A DNA stretch of 64,000 nucleotides from Flagellimonas chongwuensis (GTDB lineage Bacteria; Bacteroidota; Bacteroidia; Flavobacteriales; Flavobacteriaceae): contig NZ_WYET01000001.1 in NCBI RefSeq assembly GCF_013376415.1, positions 496,001 through 560,000 on the forward strand, read 5' to 3'. A program made the position numbers and the translations under genes. Below the pieces are notes generated by a model. The model did no database searches. It saw only the letters and a list, made by a program, of their open reading frames with translations, and was not told the origin of the DNA. Each line of letters begins with the position of its first letter. The first letter of the stretch is position 1. Below, in pieces: positions 16,514 through 25,688 of this stretch.

Positions 16514-18946
16514 ATGTTCAAAAACAACATAAAAATCGCTTGGAGAAGCCTAAAAAAGCAGCCATTCTTCACCTTCCTCAACATATTTGGATTAGCTATT
16601 GGAATGGCTGGTGGGCTTTTGCTCTGCCTTTATATATATGATGACCTGAGCCACGATAAAATGTTCACGGATGCGGAACACATTTACCGAATAAATGCAG
16701 ATATGAAATTCGGCGGCACTGTAGAAAACACATCTGAGGTATCGGCACCAATGGCGGAAGCATTGGTGAACGACATTCCCCAAGTGGAAATGGCTACAAG
16801 GTTCAGGAGTATTGGGAGTGTTTTTATCCGTGAACAAGAGGCCACGGACAACGTACGGGAATCTTTTGTGTCTTATGCGGATTCAACTTTTTTTAAAATG
16901 TTCGGAATCCAACTTCTTTATGGAGATGAACGCACCGCTTTGGCAGAGCCGAACACGCTGGTCATTACGCGTACGGCAGCAGAAAAGCATTTTCCAATTG
17001 ATCAAGCAGTAGGGCAAACCTTGGTTATTAATGATGATGAAGTTTTTACCGTGACCGGAGTATTGGAGGATCTGCCCAAAAACTCCATTTTTAGGGACAA
17101 GCCCATTTTCTTATCCATGGCAGGATATGAAGATGCACAACTTGCAGAATGGGGAAACCATAATTATTACACTTTTGTGAAATTGGTGCCCGGAGCCAAG
17201 GGCACAGATATACAAAGTGAGATGCAGGCCATGGTCGGCAAGTATCTGATTCCATATGCGCAACGGTTTTTCCCCGGGATAACGGAACAACAGTTCTTGG
17301 ATTCCGGTAATTATGTGAACTACTCCACCATTCCGTTAATGGACATTCACTTATACTCCAAAAGAAACCCGGAATTCAGCACGGTTAGCGATATCAAAAA
17401 TGTATATATTTTGGGAGCAATCGCTTTGATCCTTTTGGTGCTGGCAAGCGTCAATTTTATGAACCTTTCCACGGCACATTCCCTTAAACGGTCCAAAGAA
17501 GTAGGCATCCGTAAAACATTGGGATCCCAGCGCAGTGGTTTAATAGGTCAATTTTTGACAGAATCTGGACTAATTGCCTTGGGCTCATTAATTTTTGCTT
17601 TGATCATCGCATCCTTGGCTATGCCACTGTACAACGACCTAGCGGGCAAAGAGTTGTCCATCCCCTATGCCAGCCCTATATTTTGGTTGATTTTGATCAT
17701 GGCAGCCTTGGTCCTTGGTCTTTTCTCTGGAAGTTACCCCGCATTCTTTATGTCCCGTTTTGTTGCCGCAAAAGTATTGAAAGGCCAAGGGGACAACTCC
17801 ATAGGTGGAGGAAGGATAAGAAATGCCCTGGTCATACTCCAATTTAGCATTTCCGTATTCTTGATCATGGGAACGCTTACGGTTTTTCAACAATTACGAT
17901 TTATACAGGGCAAGGATCTTGGTTATGGAAAAAACCAAGTATTGATAATTGGCGGCGTCAACGGTCTGGAAGGAAAAAGGCAGGCATTTAAAGATGCGGT
18001 GGTTCGCCTCAGCCAGGTAAATACCGCCACATTGAGCAGTTATCTGCCCACCCCATCTTCACGAAGCAGCGGAACCTACATGTTGGCAGAAGATCGTAGT
18101 CAGGAGAAATCCATCAATATGCAACAATGGACGGTGGATGATGATTATCTATCCACCATCGGACTGTCATTGGTTTCCGGTAGAGCTTTTGATCTGGACA
18201 GATTCGCTACGGATTCCTCGGCCGTAATTCTTAATGAAAAAGCAGTGGCCGTCTTGGGAAAAACCCCTGAAAGTGTCATCGGAACCCAATTTGTCAATGA
18301 TTTTCAGAATGGATCGTTAAGCACCGTAATAGGCGTTGTAAAGAATTTCCATTACGAAACACTTAGGGATGAGGTGGGCTCATTGGCCCTTTTCCATGGG
18401 GGTGAATTTGCCAGTAACCTGGCCATTAAATTAAATGGCGGAGATGTTTCCCAGACCGTTGCGCAAATTGAAAACATTTGGCGGGATATGGCACCGACTC
18501 AGCCATTTGACCATTATTTTATGGATGATTCTTTTAATTCCAGTTACGATGCGGAACAGCGCTTAGGGCGGATTTTTATGATTTTCACAGTGCTTTCCAT
18601 CATTATAGCATGTTTGGGACTTTTGGGCTTGGCCACTTTCAATGCTCAAAAACGGGTAAAGGAAATCGGGGTGAGAAAAGTATTGGGTGCAGGTGTTGGC
18701 CAAATTGTTTACCGATTATCGGTGGACTTTTTAAAGCTCGTTGGCCTTGCCGTGTTTATAGCGTTACCGCTTGGTTGGTATGCCATGAACCGATGGTTGG
18801 AGGACTTCTCATACCGAATAGACATCCCTTGGTGGATTTTTGCACTATCGGCCCTGTTGGCCGTGGGAGTAGCCCTATTGACCGTGAGTTATCAAAGTAT
18901 AAAGGCTGCTATCGTGAACCCGGTAAAGAGCCTTAGGACCGAATAA
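16514..18946 (+). CDS. Double-FtsX ABC permease, array member 5
   Basis: 810 residues. TM1 about 18-40 (FLNIFGLAIGMAGGLLLCLY), first periplasmic domain to about 290, coupling motif KEVGIRKTLGSQR, second unit from about 435 with closing coupling motif RVKEIGVRKVLGAGV, C-terminus NPVKSLRTE. It starts 21 bp after member 4 with an A-rich leader and no Shine-Dalgarno sequence, as usual in Bacteroidota. All domains are complete. By family knowledge it should pair with two copies of a MacB-type ATPase; whether it uses ATPase 1 or 2 cannot be told from sequence. Confidence 0.93.
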   Translation: MFKNNIKIAWRSLKKQPFFTFLNIFGLAIGMAGGLLLCLYIYDDLSHDKMFTDAEHIYRINADMKFGGTVENTSEVSAPMAEALVNDIPQVEMATRFRSIGSVFIREQEATDNVRESFVSYADSTFFKMFGIQLLYGDERTALAEPNTLVITRTAAEKHFPIDQAVGQTLVINDDEVFTVTGVLEDLPKNSIFRDKPIFLSMAGYEDAQLAEWGNHNYYTFVKLVPGAKGTDIQSEMQAMVGKYLIPYAQRFFPGITEQQFLDSGNYVNYSTIPLMDIHLYSKRNPEFSTVSDIKNVYILGAIALILLVLASVNFMNLSTAHSLKRSKEVGIRKTLGSQRSGLIGQFLTESGLIALGSLIFALIIASLAMPLYNDLAGKELSIPYASPIFWLILIMAALVLGLFSGSYPAFFMSRFVAAKVLKGQGDNSIGGGRIRNALVILQFSISVFLIMGTLTVFQQLRFIQGKDLGYGKNQVLIIGGVNGLEGKRQAFKDAVVRLSQVNTATLSSYLPTPSSRSSGTYMLAEDRSQEKSINMQQWTVDDDYLSTIGLSLVSGRAFDLDRFATDSSAVILNEKAVAVLGKTPESVIGTQFVNDFQNGSLSTVIGVVKNFHYETLRDEVGSLALFHGGEFASNLAIKLNGGDVSQTVAQIENIWRDMAPTQPFDHYFMDDSFNSSYDAEQRLGRIFMIFTVLSIIIACLGLLGLATFNAQKRVKEIGVRKVLGAGVGQIVYRLSVDFLKLVGLAVFIALPLGWYAMNRWLEDFSYRIDIPWWIFALSALLAVGVALLTVSYQSIKAAIVNPVKSLRTE

Positions 18947-18968
18947 ACACTAACCATAACCAAATGCC

Positions 18969-21407
18969 ATGTTTTTCAACAACTTAAAAGTAGCTTGGAG
19001 AAGTATTTTAAAGAACAAATTGTTCTCTTTTATAAATGTAATTGGGCTTTCCATTGGTCTGTGTTCATCTATCGTTATCGGTGCCATAGTTTATTTTGAT
19101 TTTTCTTTTGATACATTCCATAAAGATGGAGATCGGATATACCGGGTCACTACTCTTTTTGAATCCGGAGAGAATGAGTTTTCAAACAGAGGTGTCTCCG
19201 TTCCCTTAATGAAAGAGTTCAAGAACGGAATTTCGGGCGTAGAGGTATCGGCTCCATTTATGAGCACCTATTTCTCCACCATCGAAAATAAGGCACAAGA
19301 CCTGGTGTTCAGAAATGAGAACAATGGCATATTGGCCGATGGGGCCTATTTTGAGATTTTTGATTACAATTGGTTGGCCGGAGATAACCAAACAGCACTC
19401 TCCGAACCCGCACAAGTAGTATTGACCAAGATTAAGGCGGAAAAATATTTTCCACATAAGAATGTCAACGAGGTAATTGGGCAAACCTTGGTCTATAACG
19501 ATTCTGTTAATGTGAAGGTAATGGGCGTAGTGGATGACCTTAAGCAAAATAGCGACCTCAGGTTTACCGAATTTATGTCCTTGTCCTCCGCCAAAATGTT
19601 CGGAGAAAGTGATTTTACGACCAGTGATGCCTGGAACGGGACAAGTTCGGGAGACCAACTTTTTTTCAAGATAAGTGAAGGGGCCAGTGTTCCGAACATT
19701 CAATCTCGGTTGGATGAATTGGCCAAAGAGCATAAAAATAGGGAGCCTTGGGCCGTCAATGACGAAAGGTGGTTCCGAATCCAGCCATTTTCAGAAATAC
19801 ATTTTGGGGGAAAGCATGGCGATTACCCATTCAATAATTCTAATCATGTGGCCAACATGAAGGTATTGAAAAGTCTTGCTTTTATAGCACTTTTCCTATT
19901 GTTGTTGGGCTGTGCAAATTTCATCAATCTAAACTCTGCGCAGGCACTTACGCGAGCTAAGGAAATAGGCATCAGGAAAACACTGGGAAGCTCCAAAAAA
20001 CAAGTGGTGCGACAATTCTTCGGTGAAACTTTTATATTGACTTTATTGGCGACGGTACTGTCACTTGTGATGGCTCCATTTCTTTTGCGCCAGTTCAAGG
20101 ATTTTCTTCCAAGCGGGATAGACCTATCGGTATTGTACAGTGCCGAGGGCATATTTGGCATATTACTTTTGATGCTCTTAGTGTGTCTGCTTTCTGGATT
20201 TTATCCAGCTTTTGTACTGTCCAAATTTAAGCCTGTTTCGGTGCTTAAAGGGCAGTTCTCAAAAGGGGACAAAGGAGTTCGGTTGCGCAAGACCCTTACT
20301 GTTTTCCAGTTTGTGGTGGCCCAGGTATTTGTAATCGCGACCTTCTTGGTCGCAAAACAATTACATTTTTTAATGCAGAAGGACATGGGAATGAAAACAG
20401 AGGCGGTCGCATATGTAAACTTGCCTTGGAATGATAGGTCCCAGATTAAGAAGGAAAGGGTATTCAATCAGATAAAGAATATAAAGGGACTTTCCCAAGT
20501 AAGCTGGGGCGATAATCCGCCTGCCTCCAACAATATGTCATCAACCATACTTTCCTACTATAAAGATGGCAATGAAACGCATCAAGAAGCGCAAATTTTG
20601 ACAGGTGACATATCCTATTTAAAAACCTACGGAATCCCGCTGATTGCCGGCAGGGAAAGGTTGAACGATAGTATAGACGAGTACGTGGTGAACGAAACAT
20701 TTGCACGGGCCATTGGTTTCCAAAACCCGGAAGAAGTGGTTGGAACCTCGGTAAAGTTGGATACCGTAAAAATTGCCATAGTTGGGGTGATGAAAGATTT
20801 TAACCAAAGATCATTACGGTCCGAAATAAGGCCTTTGGCCGTTAGAGGGCACTATAGCAGAGGGTTTGACGGTATCCATTTTGATTTGGGCAACAATCCC
20901 GAACGGTGGACCCAAATTGTTGATGAAGTGGAGGAAGTTTTAGTTTCCGTTTATCCGGATGAGGAGTTGGAAGTTAGGTTCATGGATGAAACGGTAAAAG
21001 GATTTTACAGACAGGAGAAAAGCGCTGTCCAACTTTTAAAATGGGCCACGGGACTGGCCATATTGATCAGTTGTTTGGGACTAATGGGCCTCGTAGTCTA
21101 TACCACGGAACGCAGAGTAAAGGAAATAGGGGTGCGTAAAGTGTTGGGTGCCAATCTAGCCCAACTGAACATTTTGTTGTGCAAGGAGTTTTTGATTTTG
21201 GTAGGTGTTGCCTTCGCCATTGCAGTACCTATATCGTGGTACTTGGTCCAAGAATGGATAGAAAGTTTCGCTTACAAGACAGAGCTAAGTTGGTGGGTTT
21301 TCTTGACCAGTGGAATCGGGATGGCCGTGGTGGCCCTTTTGGTTACGGGAGCAAGAACCTATAAAACGGCCAATATAAACCCTATTGAGAGTTTAAGGAA
21401 CGAGTAG
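18969..21407 (+). CDS. Double-FtsX ABC permease, array member 6
   Basis: 812 residues, the longest member. The N-terminus MFFNNLKVAWRSILKNK, TM1 about 20-42, coupling motifs KEIGIRKTLGSSK and RVKEIGVRKVLGANL, and C-terminus NPIESLRNE place it in the array family. With member 7 it has KEIG rather than KEVG in the first coupling motif, which may mark a sub-lineage. Just after the second coupling motif it reads LNILLCKEFLILVG where others have a LSxDFLKLV-like sequence. The gap to member 5 is 22 bp. The frame is intact throughout. Confidence 0.93.
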   Translation: MFFNNLKVAWRSILKNKLFSFINVIGLSIGLCSSIVIGAIVYFDFSFDTFHKDGDRIYRVTTLFESGENEFSNRGVSVPLMKEFKNGISGVEVSAPFMSTYFSTIENKAQDLVFRNENNGILADGAYFEIFDYNWLAGDNQTALSEPAQVVLTKIKAEKYFPHKNVNEVIGQTLVYNDSVNVKVMGVVDDLKQNSDLRFTEFMSLSSAKMFGESDFTTSDAWNGTSSGDQLFFKISEGASVPNIQSRLDELAKEHKNREPWAVNDERWFRIQPFSEIHFGGKHGDYPFNNSNHVANMKVLKSLAFIALFLLLLGCANFINLNSAQALTRAKEIGIRKTLGSSKKQVVRQFFGETFILTLLATVLSLVMAPFLLRQFKDFLPSGIDLSVLYSAEGIFGILLLMLLVCLLSGFYPAFVLSKFKPVSVLKGQFSKGDKGVRLRKTLTVFQFVVAQVFVIATFLVAKQLHFLMQKDMGMKTEAVAYVNLPWNDRSQIKKERVFNQIKNIKGLSQVSWGDNPPASNNMSSTILSYYKDGNETHQEAQILTGDISYLKTYGIPLIAGRERLNDSIDEYVVNETFARAIGFQNPEEVVGTSVKLDTVKIAIVGVMKDFNQRSLRSEIRPLAVRGHYSRGFDGIHFDLGNNPERWTQIVDEVEEVLVSVYPDEELEVRFMDETVKGFYRQEKSAVQLLKWATGLAILISCLGLMGLVVYTTERRVKEIGVRKVLGANLAQLNILLCKEFLILVGVAFAIAVPISWYLVQEWIESFAYKTELSWWVFLTSGIGMAVVALLVTGARTYKTANINPIESLRNE

Positions 21408-21454
21408 TTAAAAAGAAATCAAAACATAACAGGAACCAACAAACAACGAAAACC

Positions 21455-23866
21455 ATGTTCAAGAACTATCTTAAAATCGCTTGGAGAAATCTGATAAAAA
21501 ACAAAATATTCAGTATTGCCAACATTGTAGGACTTACCTGCGCTTTTGCCGTGGCCATTCTGTTGAGCATGACAGCTTTGTTTGAACTGTCTTTTGATCA
21601 GTTCCACGAGAATAAGGATAGTGCATACCAAATCTACCTGACCAGCCAAACCCCAAGAGGAGCAGAAACGAGCACATCCAACCCAGTCCCTCTGGCGAGC
21701 GCCCTTAAGGAAGAAGTTTCGGGAATAAAGCAAATTACCCGAAGCTTGAGCGAGGATGCCTTGGTAAGCTACCAGGACAAAGATTTGGATTTGGATGCCG
21801 AATTCGTTGATGCCGAATTCTTTTCTATTTTCAGCTTTCCCGTGATTGCGGGTAATACTAACAATCCTTTGCCTTCAAAAAATTCTGTTGCCATAACCGA
21901 AGAAACAGCCACAAAAATGTTCGGGAACACGAATGTGGTCGGCGATGTGCTTCAGGTTAAAGTGGGAAGCGATGTTTATCCCTTTACCATTTCGGCCGTT
22001 TTGGAAAACACACCGACCAATAGCAGTATAGATTTTGATATTGTGATTCCGTTCGAGAACCATCCCGAATTTGAGGCTAACAAGGATGTTTGGAACTCTC
22101 AGTTTTTTCCGATTTATCTGCAATTGGAAGAGGGTATGACGACAGAACAGTTCGAGGTCAATTCAAGGGAATTTGCCAATCTTCATTATAGGGGAAGTAT
22201 CGAAAGCGATAAAAGGGATGGAGCATCCCCTGATGAAAATGGACAGTTTAAGCAGTTCCATTTGTTGCCTATTACCGACATGCACTTCGTATCCTTTAAG
22301 GAAGGAAAGGCCGAAACAGCCCGCACTTTTCCCTATTTGATTCTTGGGGTGGCAATTGTGATTATATTCATTGTTTGCGCAAATTTCATTAACATGAACA
22401 TTGCCCTGAGTGAAAAAAGATTGAAAGAAATCGGTATGCGCAAAACACTGGGGGCGGTAAAAAAGCAACTGTTCTTCCAGTTTTGGATGGAAAGTGTAGT
22501 TGTTTTCTTGGTTTCCATCGGACTTGGGCTTCTGCTAAGCAATTTACTCATAGATCCCTTTAAAACCCTATTCGTAACAAAGGCCACTTTTGCCGAGGTG
22601 ACCAAGCCCGCTATTATTCTTCTGTTTGCTGCATCCATTTTTATAATCACCCTGATTGCTGGGGGCTATCCGGCATTGATCATGAGCAAACTGGGCACCC
22701 TTAGAGCACTGAAAGGTAAGTTGGACTTTGGTAAAAACCGGTTAAGAAACGGTTTGATCGTGCTTCAGTTTGCAATCGCCATTATTTTGATCAGTGGGAC
22801 ATTGGTTTTGCACGGACAAATAGAGTTTTTGCGGAACAAGGACTTGGGCTATAACAAGGAACAGGTGGTATCCATCCCCTTGAACGGCAGAAAGGATAGT
22901 TATGCCGTTATAGAACTTTTGCGGGATGAACTTACCCAAAACCCTGATATTTTGAGCGTATCCGGCTCTGATAGCAATTTGGGCCTAGGGAAGGACGGCA
23001 GTATTACCAGCAGTGCCATGGGATTCGATTATAAAGGCAGGGGATTGATTACAAATGCACTTACCGTAGACTACGACTACGCCAAAACCTTGGATATTGA
23101 GCTTTTGGAAGGACGTATGTTCGATAAAAAATACAGTACCGACAGTCTTAGTTTGGTAATCAACGAAAGCATGGCCAAGCAATTTGGAGAGGACGACCCA
23201 CTGTCCATCCGAATCAATATGGATGATGCCGTTACCTATTCGGTGGTCGGGGTCATAAAAGATTATTATTTCCAAGATGTAAAAAAGGAAGTACAACCGC
23301 TTACCTTATTCCTCAACCGTAATTGGGACCTATATTATGCATACGTGAAAATTTCGCCCAAAAATGCCGCACAATCTTTTGATGCCATAAAAACGGCCTG
23401 GGAAAAAATTGAGCCTCAAGCAGAGTTCTTGGGCTCGTTTTTAGATGAAAATGTGGACCGCACCTTTAAAAGGGAGAAAACCTTGGCCACAATCATTACA
23501 AGTGGCAGTATTTTGGGAATTATATTAAGTTGCTTGGGGCTATTCGCTATTTCCATTTTAGTGGTGGCGCAAAGAACAAAAGAGATAGGAGTGAGAAAAG
23601 TGGTAGGAGCAAGCGTGTCTTCCGTTGCGCTGTTACTGACCAAGGATTTTTTAAAGTTGGTCGGCCTGGCCTTTTTGGTAGCCACCCCAATTTCTTGGTA
23701 TTTTTTAAATGAATGGTTGCAGAATTATGCCTCGCACGTAAGTTTAAGTCCGTTGTTCTTTGTTGTTGCAGGACTTACGGCTACATTGATAGCTTTTATT
23801 ACGGTGGGTTCACGTACGGTAAAAGCTGCATCTGCAAATCCGGTGAAAAGTTTAAGGGACGAATAA
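21455..23866 (+). CDS. Double-FtsX ABC permease, array member 7
   Basis: 803 residues and the last permease before ATPase 2. Coupling motifs are KEIGMRKTLGAVK and RTKEIGVRKVVGASV, C-terminus NPVKSLRDE. The 47-bp A-rich gap from member 6 is the largest inside the permease run and could hold a weak internal promoter or RNA processing site, though no clear promoter is seen. ATPase 2 starts 11 bp downstream, so member 7 and ATPase 2 are likely a translationally coupled pair that could form a distinct transporter. Confidence 0.93.
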   Translation: MFKNYLKIAWRNLIKNKIFSIANIVGLTCAFAVAILLSMTALFELSFDQFHENKDSAYQIYLTSQTPRGAETSTSNPVPLASALKEEVSGIKQITRSLSEDALVSYQDKDLDLDAEFVDAEFFSIFSFPVIAGNTNNPLPSKNSVAITEETATKMFGNTNVVGDVLQVKVGSDVYPFTISAVLENTPTNSSIDFDIVIPFENHPEFEANKDVWNSQFFPIYLQLEEGMTTEQFEVNSREFANLHYRGSIESDKRDGASPDENGQFKQFHLLPITDMHFVSFKEGKAETARTFPYLILGVAIVIIFIVCANFINMNIALSEKRLKEIGMRKTLGAVKKQLFFQFWMESVVVFLVSIGLGLLLSNLLIDPFKTLFVTKATFAEVTKPAIILLFAASIFIITLIAGGYPALIMSKLGTLRALKGKLDFGKNRLRNGLIVLQFAIAIILISGTLVLHGQIEFLRNKDLGYNKEQVVSIPLNGRKDSYAVIELLRDELTQNPDILSVSGSDSNLGLGKDGSITSSAMGFDYKGRGLITNALTVDYDYAKTLDIELLEGRMFDKKYSTDSLSLVINESMAKQFGEDDPLSIRINMDDAVTYSVVGVIKDYYFQDVKKEVQPLTLFLNRNWDLYYAYVKISPKNAAQSFDAIKTAWEKIEPQAEFLGSFLDENVDRTFKREKTLATIITSGSILGIILSCLGLFAISILVVAQRTKEIGVRKVVGASVSSVALLLTKDFLKLVGLAFLVATPISWYFLNEWLQNYASHVSLSPLFFVVAGLTATLIAFITVGSRTVKAASANPVKSLRDE

Positions 23867-23877
23867 ATAAACATACT

Positions 23878-24540
23878 ATGCTATTACAACTCAACAATAT
23901 TTTCAAATGGGTCACCACGGGCGGCCAACGTATATTTTTATTAAAGGATATCAACCTAGAGGTTGAAGAAGGCGAGTTCATTTCTATCATGGGGCCATCA
24001 GGTTCCGGAAAATCCACATTGCTCAACGTCATCGGGATGCTCGACACTTTTGATGAGGGCGAGTATAATTTCATGGATGAATCCGTACACTCCCTAAAGG
24101 AGAAACACCGTTCCAACTTGTACAAACAGTATATTGGCTTTGTCTTCCAATCCTATCATTTGTTGGACGAGCTTACGGTAAAGGAAAACTTGGAAATGCC
24201 CCTGATCTATAAAAAAATAAAAGGCTCTGAGCGAAAGGCGATGGTAGCCGATATGTTGGACCGTTTCAATATTGTTGGGAAAAAGGACCTTTTCCCTGCA
24301 CAATTAAGCGGTGGTCAACAGCAATTGGTAGGGGTGGCGAGAGCATTGATATCCAATCCTAAATTAATATTGGCCGATGAGCCTACAGGAAACCTTAACT
24401 CGAAACAAGGGGAAGAAATCATGGAACTTTTCAAGCAATTAAACCGGGAAGGGGTGACCATTATCCAAGTGACGCATTCGGAGAAAAATGCGGAATACGG
24501 CTCCCGTATCATCAATTTATTGGACGGGCGGATGGTTTAA
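23878..24540 (+). CDS. ABC transporter ATPase, MacB/LolD type, divergent (ATPase 2)
   Basis: 220 residues from ATG 23878, which sits 11 bp after permease 7 and fits the family N-terminus; the longer frame to 23713 lies inside permease 7. Walker A GPSGSGKST, Q-loop FVFQSY, Walker B LILADE and switch His200 are intact. Two deviations from ATPase 1 stand out: the signature continues LSGGQQQLVGVARA (Leu150 replaces Arg) and the D-loop reads GNLNS (Asn174 replaces Asp). The D-loop Asp contacts the opposing site across the dimer, so altered or asymmetric hydrolysis is possible (inference). The stop overlaps the convergent FAD oxidase stop by 4 bp. Confidence 0.95.
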   Translation: MLLQLNNIFKWVTTGGQRIFLLKDINLEVEEGEFISIMGPSGSGKSTLLNVIGMLDTFDEGEYNFMDESVHSLKEKHRSNLYKQYIGFVFQSYHLLDELTVKENLEMPLIYKKIKGSERKAMVADMLDRFNIVGKKDLFPAQLSGGQQQLVGVARALISNPKLILADEPTGNLNSKQGEEIMELFKQLNREGVTIIQVTHSEKNAEYGSRIINLLDGRMV

Positions 24541-25655
24541 TCGGCCAGTTCGGCCAATTCTTTGCCAATAAGGCTGCCGAGTGCGACACCCATTCCGCCC
24601 AGGCGAACGCCGCAGTAAATAGCATTTGAAACCTGTTTTACGATAGGTGATTTTTGTGCGCCCACTCCCATAATACCGCTCCATCTCCGCTCTATTTTAA
24701 CGGATTGCCGGGGTAAAATCATTGTGTGTAGCAGTTCTTCCAGTTTGTTCTGGATAATCGGGGTCTGTCCGAAAGTTATAGTCTCTTCGGTTTCAAAATC
24801 AAGGTTTCTTCCACCACCGAACAGGATTCTATCATCAATGTTGCGGAAGTAATAATAGCCTTCGTCAAAATGGAATGTCCCCTTGATATGCAAGTTTTGG
24901 ATGGGTTCCGTAATCAAGACCTGTGCCCTTGCAGGTTTTACAGTTTCCAACTTCAATAACCTTGAGGCAAACCCGTTGGTGGCCACGAATACTTTCTTGG
25001 ACTGAAACTCAAAGTCGGTTGTTTTGATGATTCCAACGCCATTGCATTCTGTCACATCTTGCACCATTACGCCGTTTAAAATGGGTATTTCCATGTACAC
25101 ACATTTTTGAATCAAGGAGCACATCATTTTGCCTATGTCCAATTGCCCTTCCAGCTGGTGCGTGATGTACTTTTCCTGAATATTGGAGAACCCGAAGAAA
25201 TTGGAATTGGTTACAAAAGGGTTTTTGGCAAAAATCGGCTCCATCAAACGGTTGAGATAAGGAATGGATTCCAAGCATTTTTCATAAAACGCAGGTTTTT
25301 CCAAAGGAAACAGTTCGTGACCTCCGTGGAGCTCGAATCCTATGGCTTTATCTCCCAAAAGATGACGTAGTCTCTGAATGCCGTTCCAGCGTTTTTCGAC
25401 GAGCTTCACCACTTCTTCTTCAGAATGGTGCTCCAAGTCTGATAGAATTTCCGAGGCGCTCCCAAAACAAGCAAAACCTGCGTTTTTAGTACTTGCCCCC
25501 TGTGGTAAACTGCCTTTTTCCAATATCAGGATATTGCTCTTGGGATATTTTTCCTTAAGGCTTATGGCACAATTAATACCAACGATACCGCTGCCGATTA
25601 CGGTAAAATCAACATTGGAAAACCAACTTTTATGTTCCCAGTAACTTAATTGCAT
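24537..25655 (-). CDS. FAD-dependent oxidoreductase, D-amino-acid/glycine oxidase family
   Basis: 372 residues. An N-terminal dinucleotide-binding fold with VIGSGIVGINCAISL (about 19-33) and the acidic strand end ILILEKG identify the DAO family. Later motifs are NAGFACFG, an FAD-contacting strand VFVATNGFASRLL, and the C-terminal GVRLGGMGVALGSLIGKELAEL that closes the flavin site. Members oxidise amines or amino acids such as glycine, sarcosine or D-amino acids, releasing peroxide; the substrate cannot be read here. The start codon lies only 7 bp downstream of the acc operon terminator hairpin, so its promoter must overlap that hairpin or expression depends on read-through. Confidence 0.85.
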   Translation of the reverse strand: MQLSYWEHKSWFSNVDFTVIGSGIVGINCAISLKEKYPKSNILILEKGSLPQGASTKNAGFACFGSASEILSDLEHHSEEEVVKLVEKRWNGIQRLRHLLGDKAIGFELHGGHELFPLEKPAFYEKCLESIPYLNRLMEPIFAKNPFVTNSNFFGFSNIQEKYITHQLEGQLDIGKMMCSLIQKCVYMEIPILNGVMVQDVTECNGVGIIKTTDFEFQSKKVFVATNGFASRLLKLETVKPARAQVLITEPIQNLHIKGTFHFDEGYYYFRNIDDRILFGGGRNLDFETEETITFGQTPIIQNKLEELLHTMILPRQSVKIERRWSGIMGVGAQKSPIVKQVSNAIYCGVRLGGMGVALGSLIGKELAELAD

Positions 25656-25661
25656 AAAAGA

Positions 25662-25686
25662 AAAGCCCCGATAAATTCGGGGCTTT
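25662..25686 (-). terminator. Rho-independent terminator of the acc operon
   Basis: Inverted repeat with 10-bp arms (AAAGCCCCGA and TCGGGGCTTT) and a 5-nt loop, followed on the minus strand by TTTTCTTTTA. It begins 3 bp after the accC stop codon. Confidence 0.85.
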
Positions 25687-25688
25687 GA

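Noticed and set aside
23713..23877. N-terminal extension of ATPase 2 to an upstream ATG
   Set aside because: It overlaps the end of permease 7 in another frame and does not resemble ABC ATPases; ATG 23878 gives the normal start.
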